DNA of 64,000 nt, from NCBI RefSeq assembly GCF_003129905.1, contig NZ_QFFM01000001.1, positions 124,001 to 188,000 on the forward strand, read 5' to 3'. Under the pieces are notes generated by a model. It was given only the letters and a program-made list of their open reading frames with translations. It was not told the DNA's origin and ran no database searches. The stretch comes from Bifidobacterium callitrichidarum. GTDB lineage: Bacteria; Actinomycetota; Actinomycetes; Actinomycetales; Bifidobacteriaceae. Positions 8,797-15,964 of this stretch are shown here, piece after piece; the stretch's first letter is position 1; each line of letters begins with the position of its first letter. A program made the translations under genes and the position numbers.

Positions 8797-9893
8797 AACT
8801 CTCCAAATCCAAGATCATCGGCCTCATCGCCCTGCTCGCGGTGGTGGCCGTGGTGTGCGGCACGCTGGTCTGGCGGCAGGCCCAGCCCAAGCCCGCCGCG
8901 CCGGTCGAGCAGGTGAAGGTGACCGGCTACCTCGGCGGCGAGAAGATCGGCCTGTTCGACGACGCCAAATTCAAGGCCGCAGCCGCCAAGCAGGGACTCG
9001 ACATCGACTACCGCAAGGCCGGCTCGCTGGCCATGATGGACGCCGATCGCTCCGGCATGGACTACCTGTTCCCCTCCTCGCGCGCGGCCGTGGAATACGG
9101 CAACGCCAAGGGCGTCAAGGCCCAGCAGAGCGACATCGTCTTCAACTCGCCGATCGTGCTGTACACGCACAAGGCCGTGGCGGACGGGCTGGTCGCGGGC
9201 GGGCTCATCACCAAGGACCAGAACGGCGTCTACCACATGGACATGGCCAAGGCCGTGGACGCGATGGAGAACAACAAGACCTGGGCGGACGTGGGGTACA
9301 CGGCAGGCTACGGACAGTTCCGCATCGACTCCACCGACCCGGTCCAGTCGAACTCGGGCAACGAATACGCGGCGCTCATCGCCACGGTCCTCAACGGCGG
9401 ACAGCCGGCCACCGTGGATTCGGTCACGCGCGACGGCTCCAAAATCGCGGACATCTTCGCCAAATCCGGTTGGATGGAGACCTCCTCCGAAGACTCGTTC
9501 AACCAGTTCCTCACCCTCGGCGTGGGTTCCAAACCGATGATGGTGGGCTACGAATCGCAGATCCTGGACCTGGCCGTGAACCAGCCGGACGCCTTCAAGC
9601 AGATCAAAGACGACGTGACCATCGTCTACCCCACGCCCACCGTCTGGAGCACGCACACCGTGATGGCCCTGGACGACAAGGGTGTGAAACTGCTGAACCT
9701 GCTCAAGACGCCGGAAATCCAGAAACTTGCGTGGGAGCGTCACGGCTTCCGTGCGGCCAACTTCGTGGGCACGGACTCCATCGGCCGGTTCAAGGTGCCC
9801 GGCACGCTCGATCAGATCCCTGCCGTCTCCGAACTGCCCAACAACGACGCCATGCAGAAACTCATCGCCACGCTCCAGGGCGTCAAGCAGTAG
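8793..9893 (+). CDS. Membrane-anchored solute-binding-like protein
   Basis: 366 residues. The N-terminal hydrophobic segment (residues 8-28, IIGLIALLAVVAVVCGTLVW) lacks a proper lipobox (Val before the Cys), so it is probably an uncleaved anchor. The body resembles type-2 solute-binding proteins: MDYLFPSSRAAVEYG, FNSPIVLYTHKAV, TDPVQSNSGNEYAALIA. The motif QSNSG is shared with the VWA lipoprotein two genes upstream (TQSNSGAS), suggesting related ligand domains. It starts inside the stop of the XpaC-like gene (ATGA). A REP-like element (9927-9976) separates it from the TelA-like gene. No transport ATPase or permease is nearby. Ligand unknown. Confidence 0.75.
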   Translation: MKLSKSKIIGLIALLAVVAVVCGTLVWRQAQPKPAAPVEQVKVTGYLGGEKIGLFDDAKFKAAAAKQGLDIDYRKAGSLAMMDADRSGMDYLFPSSRAAVEYGNAKGVKAQQSDIVFNSPIVLYTHKAVADGLVAGGLITKDQNGVYHMDMAKAVDAMENNKTWADVGYTAGYGQFRIDSTDPVQSNSGNEYAALIATVLNGGQPATVDSVTRDGSKIADIFAKSGWMETSSEDSFNQFLTLGVGSKPMMVGYESQILDLAVNQPDAFKQIKDDVTIVYPTPTVWSTHTVMALDDKGVKLLNLLKTPEIQKLAWERHGFRAANFVGTDSIGRFKVPGTLDQIPAVSELPNNDAMQKLIATLQGVKQ

Positions 9894-9926
9894 TCGTCAT
9901 TCCCCTTGTCATCGTTGGTTTTTCTT

Positions 9927-9976
9927 GGCTCCCTTGTTAGGGGAGCTGGCTCGCACAGCGAGACTGAGGGGTAGTC
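9927..9976 (+). repeat. REP-like element, plus orientation
   Basis: GGCTCCCTTGTTAGGGGAGC followed by a second hairpin and ACTGAGGGGTAGTCAACA. It sits between the solute-binding-like gene and the TelA-like gene. The right end is nearly the same as the copy at 37351-37400. Confidence 0.85.
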
Positions 9977-10009
9977 AACACGAATGTCATGTACGAAAGG
10001 ACCCACACC

Positions 10010-11182
10010 ATGCCTAACCAAATCACCCTTGCGGACCTCACCAAAGGCGCCTCTCCCGTAACCAGCCCGTCGCTCGCCACCGCTGCCGCGGGCGGGGAGC
10101 TCGTGCCCAGCGCCGCCGAAGCGCAGGCTGCCGCGGCCTTGACCCCGGACCAGCAGATCGCCAAACTGCCGGCCGCCGACCAGGCCACCGTTAACCAGCT
10201 CGCCGGCCAGATCGACTTCACGCGCGACGGCATCGAATCCAGCTACGGCAAGGACGCCCAGCGCGCCACCTCCACCTTCGCCGACGAAATCCTCTCCGAC
10301 ACCCGTTCCAAGGACACCGGCGAGGCCGGCGAACTGCTCAACACCATGCTGGTGACCATCGATGAGGCCGAGCTCGGCGGCTTCCGCAAGCTCCCGATCA
10401 TCGGCCAAGTAGCCGTCTCGATTGACAAGCTGCGCCGCCGCTACCAGAAGGTGGACGCGCAGATCGACGAGATCATCACCAAGCTTGAGGCCGCGCAGGC
10501 CAAGCTCGTGGCGGACATCTCCATGTACGACACGATGTACCAGCAGAACGCCCAGCAGTACCGCGAGCTCAAGATGACCGTGCTGGCCGGCAAGAAGGCG
10601 CTGACCGACTTCCGTGCTACGCAGCTGCCTGCGCTGGAGGCCGAGGCCGCCAAGAGCGGCGACGCCATGCAGGCCCAGGTCCTCAAGGACTTCAAGTCCA
10701 AGCTCGACCGCTTCGAGAAGCGTCTGGACGACCTCGACCGCATCTCCGTGGTGACGCTGCAGACCGCGCCGCAGATCAAGATCATCCAGAACGCCGACCA
10801 GACCATCGTGGACAAGATCGACACCACCATCTCCACCACCATCCCGGTGTGGAAGAGCCAGATGGTGATTGCGCTGGGCCTGTCCAACCAGCGCAAGGCC
10901 CTCGACCTGCAGAACAAGGCTGACGACGTGACCAACAAGCTGCTTCAGCGCAACGCCGCCGCCCTGCACAAGGGCGCGGTGGACGCCGAGAAAGCCAATC
11001 AGCGTTCCGTGGTCGAGATCGACACGCTGGAGAAGATCAACTCCGAGCTCATCGCCACCCTCAAGGAGACCGTGCAGATCCAGAAAGAAGGCAAGGCCAA
11101 CCGCGAGGCCGCGCAGGTCAAGATGCGCCAGATCGAGTCCGACCTCAAGCAGGCCCTCCTCGAAAACGCCCAGCAGATGTGA
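10010..11182 (+). CDS. TelA-family protein (toxic anion resistance family)
   Basis: 390 residues from ATG 10010, with GAAAGGA about 10 bases upstream (an in-frame ATG at 9989 has none). It is soluble and mostly alpha-helical. A Pro/Ala-rich N-terminal region is followed by helices with ELGGFRKLPIIGQVAVSIDK, RYQKVDAQIDEIITKLEAA, and near the C-terminus PVWKSQMVIALGLSNQRKAL and TLEKINSELIATLKETVQIQ. These are hallmarks of TelA/YaaN/YceH (PF05816). TelA was named for tellurite resistance, but homologues act more broadly in stress and envelope protection; the mechanism is not established. Last gene of the VWA-XpaC-SBP-TelA cluster. Confidence 0.88.
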   Translation: MPNQITLADLTKGASPVTSPSLATAAAGGELVPSAAEAQAAAALTPDQQIAKLPAADQATVNQLAGQIDFTRDGIESSYGKDAQRATSTFADEILSDTRSKDTGEAGELLNTMLVTIDEAELGGFRKLPIIGQVAVSIDKLRRRYQKVDAQIDEIITKLEAAQAKLVADISMYDTMYQQNAQQYRELKMTVLAGKKALTDFRATQLPALEAEAAKSGDAMQAQVLKDFKSKLDRFEKRLDDLDRISVVTLQTAPQIKIIQNADQTIVDKIDTTISTTIPVWKSQMVIALGLSNQRKALDLQNKADDVTNKLLQRNAAALHKGAVDAEKANQRSVVEIDTLEKINSELIATLKETVQIQKEGKANREAAQVKMRQIESDLKQALLENAQQM

Positions 11183-11240
11183 CTTGGTAGAGTAGCCTCA
11201 GCGAGGGGAGTTACGTCGAAGCAAGAGGAGTGGGCGAGCG

Positions 11241-12197
11241 ATGGCGTCGAACACGTCGGAACCGGAGAACCAGAACGGCACTGCCGGCAGCCTTGCCGGC
11301 GGCCACGTCGTCTCGGCGCGTGCCACGGCGGTCGGCTTCCTGGCCATCATCCTATGGAGCTTCATGGCCGGCACCGTGCGCATCGTGGCTGAGGACTTCG
11401 GTGCCACGCTCGGCTCGGCCCTGATCTACACCATCGGCGGCATCCTGCTGCTCATCTTCCGTCGCCCGGCTCCGTTGCACGAGTTTCCGAAGAAATACCT
11501 CATCGCGGGCGGACTGCTGTTCGTGTTCTACGAGTCGTCGATCTCCCTCTCGCTGGGCTTGGCCTCGACGGCCGCGTCCTCGGTGGAGGTGAGTCTGGTC
11601 AACTACCTGTGGCCCACGATGATGGTGCTGCTCGCGGCCGGCGTCTCGCATCGCAGACACGCGGTGCTCAGGGTGCTGCCGGGCGCGGTCGTGGCCACTG
11701 TCGGCGTGGCGTTGGCGGTCGGCGGCAATTCCGGACTTGACTGGCATGCGGCCGCGCAACATATCGCGGAGAACCCTCTGCCGTACATACTGGCGTTCCT
11801 GGGCGCGTTCGCATGGTCGGTGTACGCGGTGTTCACCCCGGCATGGTCGCAGGGAGTGGACGGCACGTCGCTGTTCTTCCCCTGCGTGGCCGTGGCCCTG
11901 TGGATCATCCACTTCGCGTCCGGCCAGGGCATGCCCGCCCATATGCCGGGGCCGCTGGCATGGCTGTTCGTGTTGATCGCGGCCGCATCGATCGGTGGCG
12001 GCTACGCCTGCTGGGGCTACGGCATCCTGCATGGTTCCATGGAGCGCTTGGCCATCGCCTCCTATGCCACGCCGGTCTTGTCCACCGCGGCCAGCGCCGT
12101 GCTGCTGGGGCTGGCGCTCGCCCTGCCGTTCTGGTGCGGCGTGGTGCTGGTCGTCGCCGGTTCGGTGCTCAACTACCTCGTCACCGCGCGGAAGTAA
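11241..12197 (+). CDS. DMT-superfamily exporter (EamA; YddG-like)
   Basis: 318 residues with ten predicted membrane helices in two EamA repeats: AVGFLAIILWSFMAGTVRIV near the start and PYILAFLGAFAWSVYAVFTP at the start of the second repeat. SIGGGYACWGYGILHGSMER and the paired-repeat layout resemble aromatic amino acid exporter YddG. The Asn/Gly-rich N-terminus is cytosolic. GAGGAG lies about 10 bases before ATG 11241. Efflux of amino acids or related metabolites is likely; the substrate is not known. Confidence 0.82.
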   Translation: MASNTSEPENQNGTAGSLAGGHVVSARATAVGFLAIILWSFMAGTVRIVAEDFGATLGSALIYTIGGILLLIFRRPAPLHEFPKKYLIAGGLLFVFYESSISLSLGLASTAASSVEVSLVNYLWPTMMVLLAAGVSHRRHAVLRVLPGAVVATVGVALAVGGNSGLDWHAAAQHIAENPLPYILAFLGAFAWSVYAVFTPAWSQGVDGTSLFFPCVAVALWIIHFASGQGMPAHMPGPLAWLFVLIAAASIGGGYACWGYGILHGSMERLAIASYATPVLSTAASAVLLGLALALPFWCGVVLVVAGSVLNYLVTARK

Positions 12198-12233
12198 GGC
12201 TCCCCTACCGAGGGAAGTGACTGATCGGAGGTT
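12198..12233 (+). repeat. Truncated REP-like element
   Basis: GGCTCCCCTACCGAGGGAAG followed by a degraded right half (TGACTGATCGGAGG). It is a partial copy of the ~50-bp family and follows the DMT exporter stop at once. It may serve as a terminator between the convergent genes. Confidence 0.6.
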
Positions 12234-12236
12234 CGC

Positions 12237-12572
12237 CTACTTGCCTCGGCGCTCGGACGGCCTGCGCAGCGGGTCGAGCAGCGTATCCGGGTTGGAGATG
12301 CCCAGCATGCTTCGTCCGCCGGTCGATTCCGGGTGACGGGCCAGAATCGCCAATGAAATCGCGCCCGGAATCATGATGATCGCGGCGATCGCCGCCAATC
12401 CCCAGCTTACGAACAGCCCGATGCCCACCAGCACGACCGCAATCACCACAATCGCGCCGATGATGGTCGCCCGTGCCTGCCTGGGGCCCGATGCCTTGGT
12501 CCAGGTGCCTTTCGATGCCTTTGACACCGGCCCGTCGCTCCGCTGCAATCGCTCTTCGTTCGTGTTCGTCAT
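12237..12572 (-). CDS. Small two-helix membrane protein of unknown function
   Basis: 111 residues if started at ATG 12572 ([10 protein letters not shown]); in-frame ATGs at 12584 and 12578 would add two to four residues, and no clear ribosome-binding site decides between them. A polar basic N-terminus is followed by two hydrophobic helices ([19 protein letters not shown] and [20 protein letters not shown]) and a polar C-terminus (PSERRGK). It lies between the DMT exporter (convergent) and msrAB (divergent). I do not recognise a named family. Confidence 0.65.
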   Translation of the reverse strand: MTNTNEERLQRSDGPVSKASKGTWTKASGPRQARATIIGAIVVIAVVLVGIGLFVSWGLAAIAAIIMIPGAISLAILARHPESTGGRSMLGISNPDTLLDPLRRPSERRGK

Positions 12573-12652
12573 ACCCATCAGCATATGCCACTCGGCCTGT
12601 ACCTATGGACGTTCCCGCCGGCGGACGTTCGGCCCGTAGTAACGTGAATCCC

Positions 12653-13630
12653 ATGAGCGAGCACAACGGTACTTCAGCACAGATCGCATACTTCGCCGGC
12701 GGTTGCTTCTGGGGCCTCGAACGGTACTTCCAGAACGTCGACGGCGTTACGGACACCACGGTCGGCTACACGCAGTCCAAGGTGGAATCGCCCACCTACG
12801 AGCAGGTCTGCTCGGGCGCGACGGACGCGGCCGAAACCGTGCAGGTCACGTTCGACCCGTCGCAGGTGAGCCTGCGCACGTTGGCACTGCTGTTCCTGGA
12901 GGTCATCGACCCGTTCTCCGTGGACCGTCAGGGCGAGGACACCGGCCGCCAGTACCGCACCGGCATGTTCTACACCGACGACGCGCAGAAGTCCGTGTAC
13001 ATCGCCGCGCTGGAGCAGCTGGTGGACCGCCAGCCGCAGCGTCCGGCCGTGCTGGTCGAGCCGCTGCGCAACTTCTACCCGGCCGAGGCGCGTCATCAGG
13101 ACTACCTCATCAACAACCCCGGCGGCTACTGCCATGTGCCGATCGCGGCGATCGCGAACGTGAAGCGTCGCCAGAAGTACGTGGAACGCATCTGGGACCT
13201 GACGCTGGAGCAGTTCGCGGTCACGCAGAACGCCGCCACCGAGCGCCCGTTCGTCAACGAGTACGACGAGGAGTTCGAGCCGGGCATCTACGTGGACATC
13301 GTCAGCGGTGAGCCGCTGTTCTCCTCGCGTGACAAGTTCGATTCCGGATGCGGCTGGCCGGCGTTCTCGAAGCCGCTGTCCGGCTCGCTGCTGACCGAGC
13401 ACGAGGACCATCGCATTCCCGGCCGCGACCGCATCGAGGTGCGCACGGCGGAGACGCAGATTCACTTGGGCCACGTGTTCGAGGACGGCCCTGCCGACCG
13501 TGGCGGCCTGCGCTACTGCATGAACTCGGCGGCCCTGCGGTTCGTGCCGCGCTCGCGGATGGAGGCCGAAGGCTACGGCGACTGGATTCCCGCCGTGGAC
13601 GGTGACGATACGGGTGCCTCTGAATCATGA
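12653..13630 (+). CDS. msrAB: Peptide methionine sulfoxide reductase MsrA-MsrB fusion
   Basis: 325 residues. The MsrA domain (about 10-165) has the catalytic Cys18 in GGCFWG and [20 protein letters not shown]. The MsrB domain (about 190-320) has [11 protein letters not shown] (CxxC-like zinc region) and the catalytic [13 protein letters not shown]. Together they reduce both S- and R-methionine sulfoxide in proteins, an oxidative-damage repair activity that suits an anaerobe exposed to oxygen. ATG 12653 is the natural start; the frame stays open upstream without MsrA similarity. The stop overlaps the next start (ATGA, 13627), so the flavin/PLP-oxidase-like gene is co-translated. Confidence 0.96.
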   Translation: MSEHNGTSAQIAYFAGGCFWGLERYFQNVDGVTDTTVGYTQSKVESPTYEQVCSGATDAAETVQVTFDPSQVSLRTLALLFLEVIDPFSVDRQGEDTGRQYRTGMFYTDDAQKSVYIAALEQLVDRQPQRPAVLVEPLRNFYPAEARHQDYLINNPGGYCHVPIAAIANVKRRQKYVERIWDLTLEQFAVTQNAATERPFVNEYDEEFEPGIYVDIVSGEPLFSSRDKFDSGCGWPAFSKPLSGSLLTEHEDHRIPGRDRIEVRTAETQIHLGHVFEDGPADRGGLRYCMNSAALRFVPRSRMEAEGYGDWIPAVDGDDTGASES

Positions 13631-14427
13631 GCATGGAGAACGTGCCGCCGACCGCTGAAACGGACTCGGCGCATCCGGTGCATTCGCAGCCGAAGAAGCG
13701 GGAGAACGAGCGTACGGTTGCCGGCGAGCATCGTCCGATGCGCCGGGCCGATCGTGAGGTGGCCGACCCCGCGCAGATTGCCGCGATCATCGACGGGTGC
13801 GACATCGTGGAGATGGCGTACGCGGACGCCGAAGGACTGACCATCGTGCCGCTGAACTTCGGGTATGAGTACTCGGCTGATGTGGCTAAGGCGAATAATG
13901 CCGGTGCGAATGGTTCGGTTGGCGCGGACGGCGTAAGTGATTCGGCTGATGCGAATGGTTCGACTGGCACGGCTGATTCAGTGGGCACAGCTGATTCGAC
14001 TGGTCCGGACACTGTCGTGACCGCTGATGATAGCGGTGATGCCGTTGGTGCAGCCGGCCGTCTGACGCTCTGGTTCCACTCCGCACCGCGCGGCCGCAAG
14101 CTCGACGCAATCCGTACCGCCGGCAATCGTCTTCCGGTCGCCTTCACCATGCAGACCGACTGCGAGATGGTGGCCGGCCGTACCGCATGCAACTGGGGCG
14201 AGGCGTTCAAGTCGATTGTCGGCAACGGTACCGCCTCGCTGGTCGACAGTCTGGACGAGCGCCGCCGCGGCCTGCAGGCCCTCATGGCCCAGCAGGCGCA
14301 CATGCCCCACGTCGAATTCACCGACGCCCAGCTCATGAGCGTGTCCGTCTGGAAAATCGAGGCCGACTACTTCACCGTCAAGGTCCACCCCAAGCCCGGC
14401 CCGACGCACGCGCATGGCCGCGGATGA
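13627..14427 (+). CDS. Pyridoxamine 5'-phosphate oxidase-fold protein (NimA-like) with low-complexity insert
   Basis: 266 residues. The split-barrel flavin-binding fold is indicated by [31 protein letters not shown], then [32 protein letters not shown] and [18 protein letters not shown], a pattern of PF12900 proteins. Residues about 85-140 are an Ala/Gly/Ser/Asp/Asn/Thr-rich repeat ([20 protein letters not shown]) splitting the barrel at a predicted hairpin loop. The DNA there uses GAT/GGT/GCT codons unlike the flanks. The first 45 residues are also polar and disordered. Coupled to msrAB by ATGA overlap, so a redox role is plausible; no substrate can be named. Confidence 0.78.
   Translation: MSMENVPPTAETDSAHPVHSQPKKRENERTVAGEHRPMRRADREVADPAQIAAIIDGCDIVEMAYADAEGLTIVPLNFGYEYSADVAKANNAGANGSVGADGVSDSADANGSTGTADSVGTADSTGPDTVVTADDSGDAVGAAGRLTLWFHSAPRGRKLDAIRTAGNRLPVAFTMQTDCEMVAGRTACNWGEAFKSIVGNGTASLVDSLDERRRGLQALMAQQAHMPHVEFTDAQLMSVSVWKIEADYFTVKVHPKPGPTHAHGRG
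13879..14055 (+). repeat. Imperfect coding microsatellite-like insert
   Basis: Repeats of GCGAATGGTTCG and GGCACGGCTGATTC-type words lie within the PNPOx-like gene. The segment is in frame and encodes a flexible Ala/Gly/Ser/Asp/Asn/Thr-rich loop. Third-base usage shifts toward T. Confidence 0.65.
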
Positions 14428-14485
14428 ACCCGGGCCCGCACCATGCGTCTGACTGTCGATTGGTGGAGCCTGACGTGCGACTCCG

Positions 14486-15583
14486 TCACCGTCGCTTGAC
14501 GTACCTGGTGCTTCGTCCCGCCCCGATTTTGACGATCGAACCGGCATCGAGCAGCGATTTCAGCGTGCGCTCGATGGTAGAGATGCTGACATCCGGCAGT
14601 TGGGTATGAATCTCGGCCTTGGACAGTGGGGAGAGTGTGCGCTCGAACAGTGCGGTGATGCGTTGCTCCTTGGTCGGCTTCGGACTCCGCGCAGCCGTAT
14701 TTTTGGGTGCCACTTCGGCAGAGGCGACGACTCCGGTCAATTCTGTGAGCCGTTCATCGAATTCCTTGCATGCCGAGAGAATGATGCCAAGCAGGTAATT
14801 CACGAACGGCGTGTAGTCGTTCATGTTGTCGTTCCACCCCGCCGTACTGGCGGCCAGCGCCTCATAGTAGGTTTCCTTGCTGAGTTCTATGAGGTGCTCG
14901 ATGCTGATGTATTTGCCCACGTTGTATCCTGCACGATACAACAGAAGCAATGTGAGCAGACGGCTCATACGCCCATTGCCGTCGTTGAACGGATGTATGC
15001 AGGTAAAATCAAAGATGAACATGGCCGTGACGAGCAGCGGGTCTGTCCGCCTGTCCCGAATGGCATCCGAATAGGCCGTGCAGGCCTGTTGCACGAGTTC
15101 GGGTGTGATAAGCGCGTTGGGCGGTGCGAACCGTACGGTGCGATTGCCCTCTGAATCGCGTTCGATGATGACGTTATCGGTGTCCTTGAAATGCCCGCCG
15201 AACGTGAGCGGCGTGTGCCGGAACATATCGCGGTGCAGTTGGAGGATTACGTTCGGGGTCAGTGGGATGTAATCATGGCTTTCGTGGATGGTGGACAGCG
15301 CGTCACGATAGCCGGCGATTTCCTCCTCGTCCCGATTGCGTGGCGTGGTTTTCTCCATGACCAGGGCGTTGAGGCGTTTGTCGCTGGTGGAGATGCCTTC
15401 GATGCGATTGGAGGCGCTGGTGCTTTGGATGCGCGCGATTGCCGTCATGGATTCCAGAACATCCGGGCGAATTGCGGCTTGGACGCTCTGCCGTCCTTTG
15501 GCTTCATGGATTGCGGTCAGTAGATTCGTGGTTCGGGGCGTGAGCAGTGCTTCGGCTGAATGGATGTAATCAAACTGCCTCAT
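14486..15583 (-). CDS. Fic-domain protein with C-terminal winged helix
   Basis: 365 residues from ATG 15583; GGGAG lies 9 bases upstream, which favours it over the ATG at 15598. The central Fic motif HPFNDGNGRMSR is complete (HxFx[DE]GNGRxxR), so AMP-transfer activity is possible. Upstream, SNRIEG fits the inhibitory [ST]xxxE[GN] motif, making it a self-inhibited class II Fic. The C-terminal ~60 residues (LSKAEIHTQLPDVSISTIER, LKSLLDAGSIVKIGAGRSTRY) form a winged-helix DNA-binding domain, and an N-terminal Fic_N-type region is present. An array of TGATGCAGAAAA sites lies just upstream, suggesting autoregulation through the winged helix (inference). Confidence 0.9.
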   Translation of the reverse strand: MRQFDYIHSAEALLTPRTTNLLTAIHEAKGRQSVQAAIRPDVLESMTAIARIQSTSASNRIEGISTSDKRLNALVMEKTTPRNRDEEEIAGYRDALSTIHESHDYIPLTPNVILQLHRDMFRHTPLTFGGHFKDTDNVIIERDSEGNRTVRFAPPNALITPELVQQACTAYSDAIRDRRTDPLLVTAMFIFDFTCIHPFNDGNGRMSRLLTLLLLYRAGYNVGKYISIEHLIELSKETYYEALAASTAGWNDNMNDYTPFVNYLLGIILSACKEFDERLTELTGVVASAEVAPKNTAARSPKPTKEQRITALFERTLSPLSKAEIHTQLPDVSISTIERTLKSLLDAGSIVKIGAGRSTRYVKRR

Positions 15584-15608
15584 ACTGTTGGCTCCCATCG
15601 TCTATGTC

Positions 15609-15697
15609 GTTTCTGCCTCATCCGTGAGTTTTCTGCATCAAATCATACCAATATGATGCAGAAAACTGTCCGATGATGCAGAAAATGATGCAGAAAA
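15609..15697. promoter_or_regulatory. TGATGCAGAAAA operator-like array upstream of fic
   Basis: Exact TGATGCAGAAAA occurs at 15654, 15674 and 15686. The exact inverse TTTTCTGCATCA is at 15629, and a degenerate inverse (GTTTCTGCCTCA) at 15609. Same-strand sites are 20, 20 and 12 bases apart. The array covers the region 26-114 bases before the fic start codon and should overlap its promoter. Confidence 0.8.
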
Positions 15698-15734
15698 GCC
15701 AACGTATGGTCCTTCGCCGTCGCTGGCAGTCGTA

Positions 15735-15828
15735 AGCGACGGCATATGGCCAGCCCTTGGTCCGATGCCTGCACGAATCCGCTTCTCAGTGACGTTGGCA
15801 AGCCAACAGCGGGCCGACTCCCATCGCT
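15735..15828. repeat. AGYGAYGGCAT-family units and hairpin between fic and helicase
   Basis: AGCGACGGCATATGGCCAGC at 15735 (plus) and a related unit at 15797-15828 (minus). A short perfect hairpin GCCGTCGCT/AGCGACGGC precedes the first. The stretch 15700-15964 has no gene I can support. Confidence 0.5.
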
Positions 15829-15964
15829 GATTCGCGCAGAACGATGTCAAACAGCCAGTCAATGGCTTTCTGCCGCCGTTCCGCCATCTCTGCGATGCTA
15901 TACGGCTAAGTCGTGGCCATATAACATCGCCAAGCCAGCTGCGGAACAGCCAATAAAACCGAAA

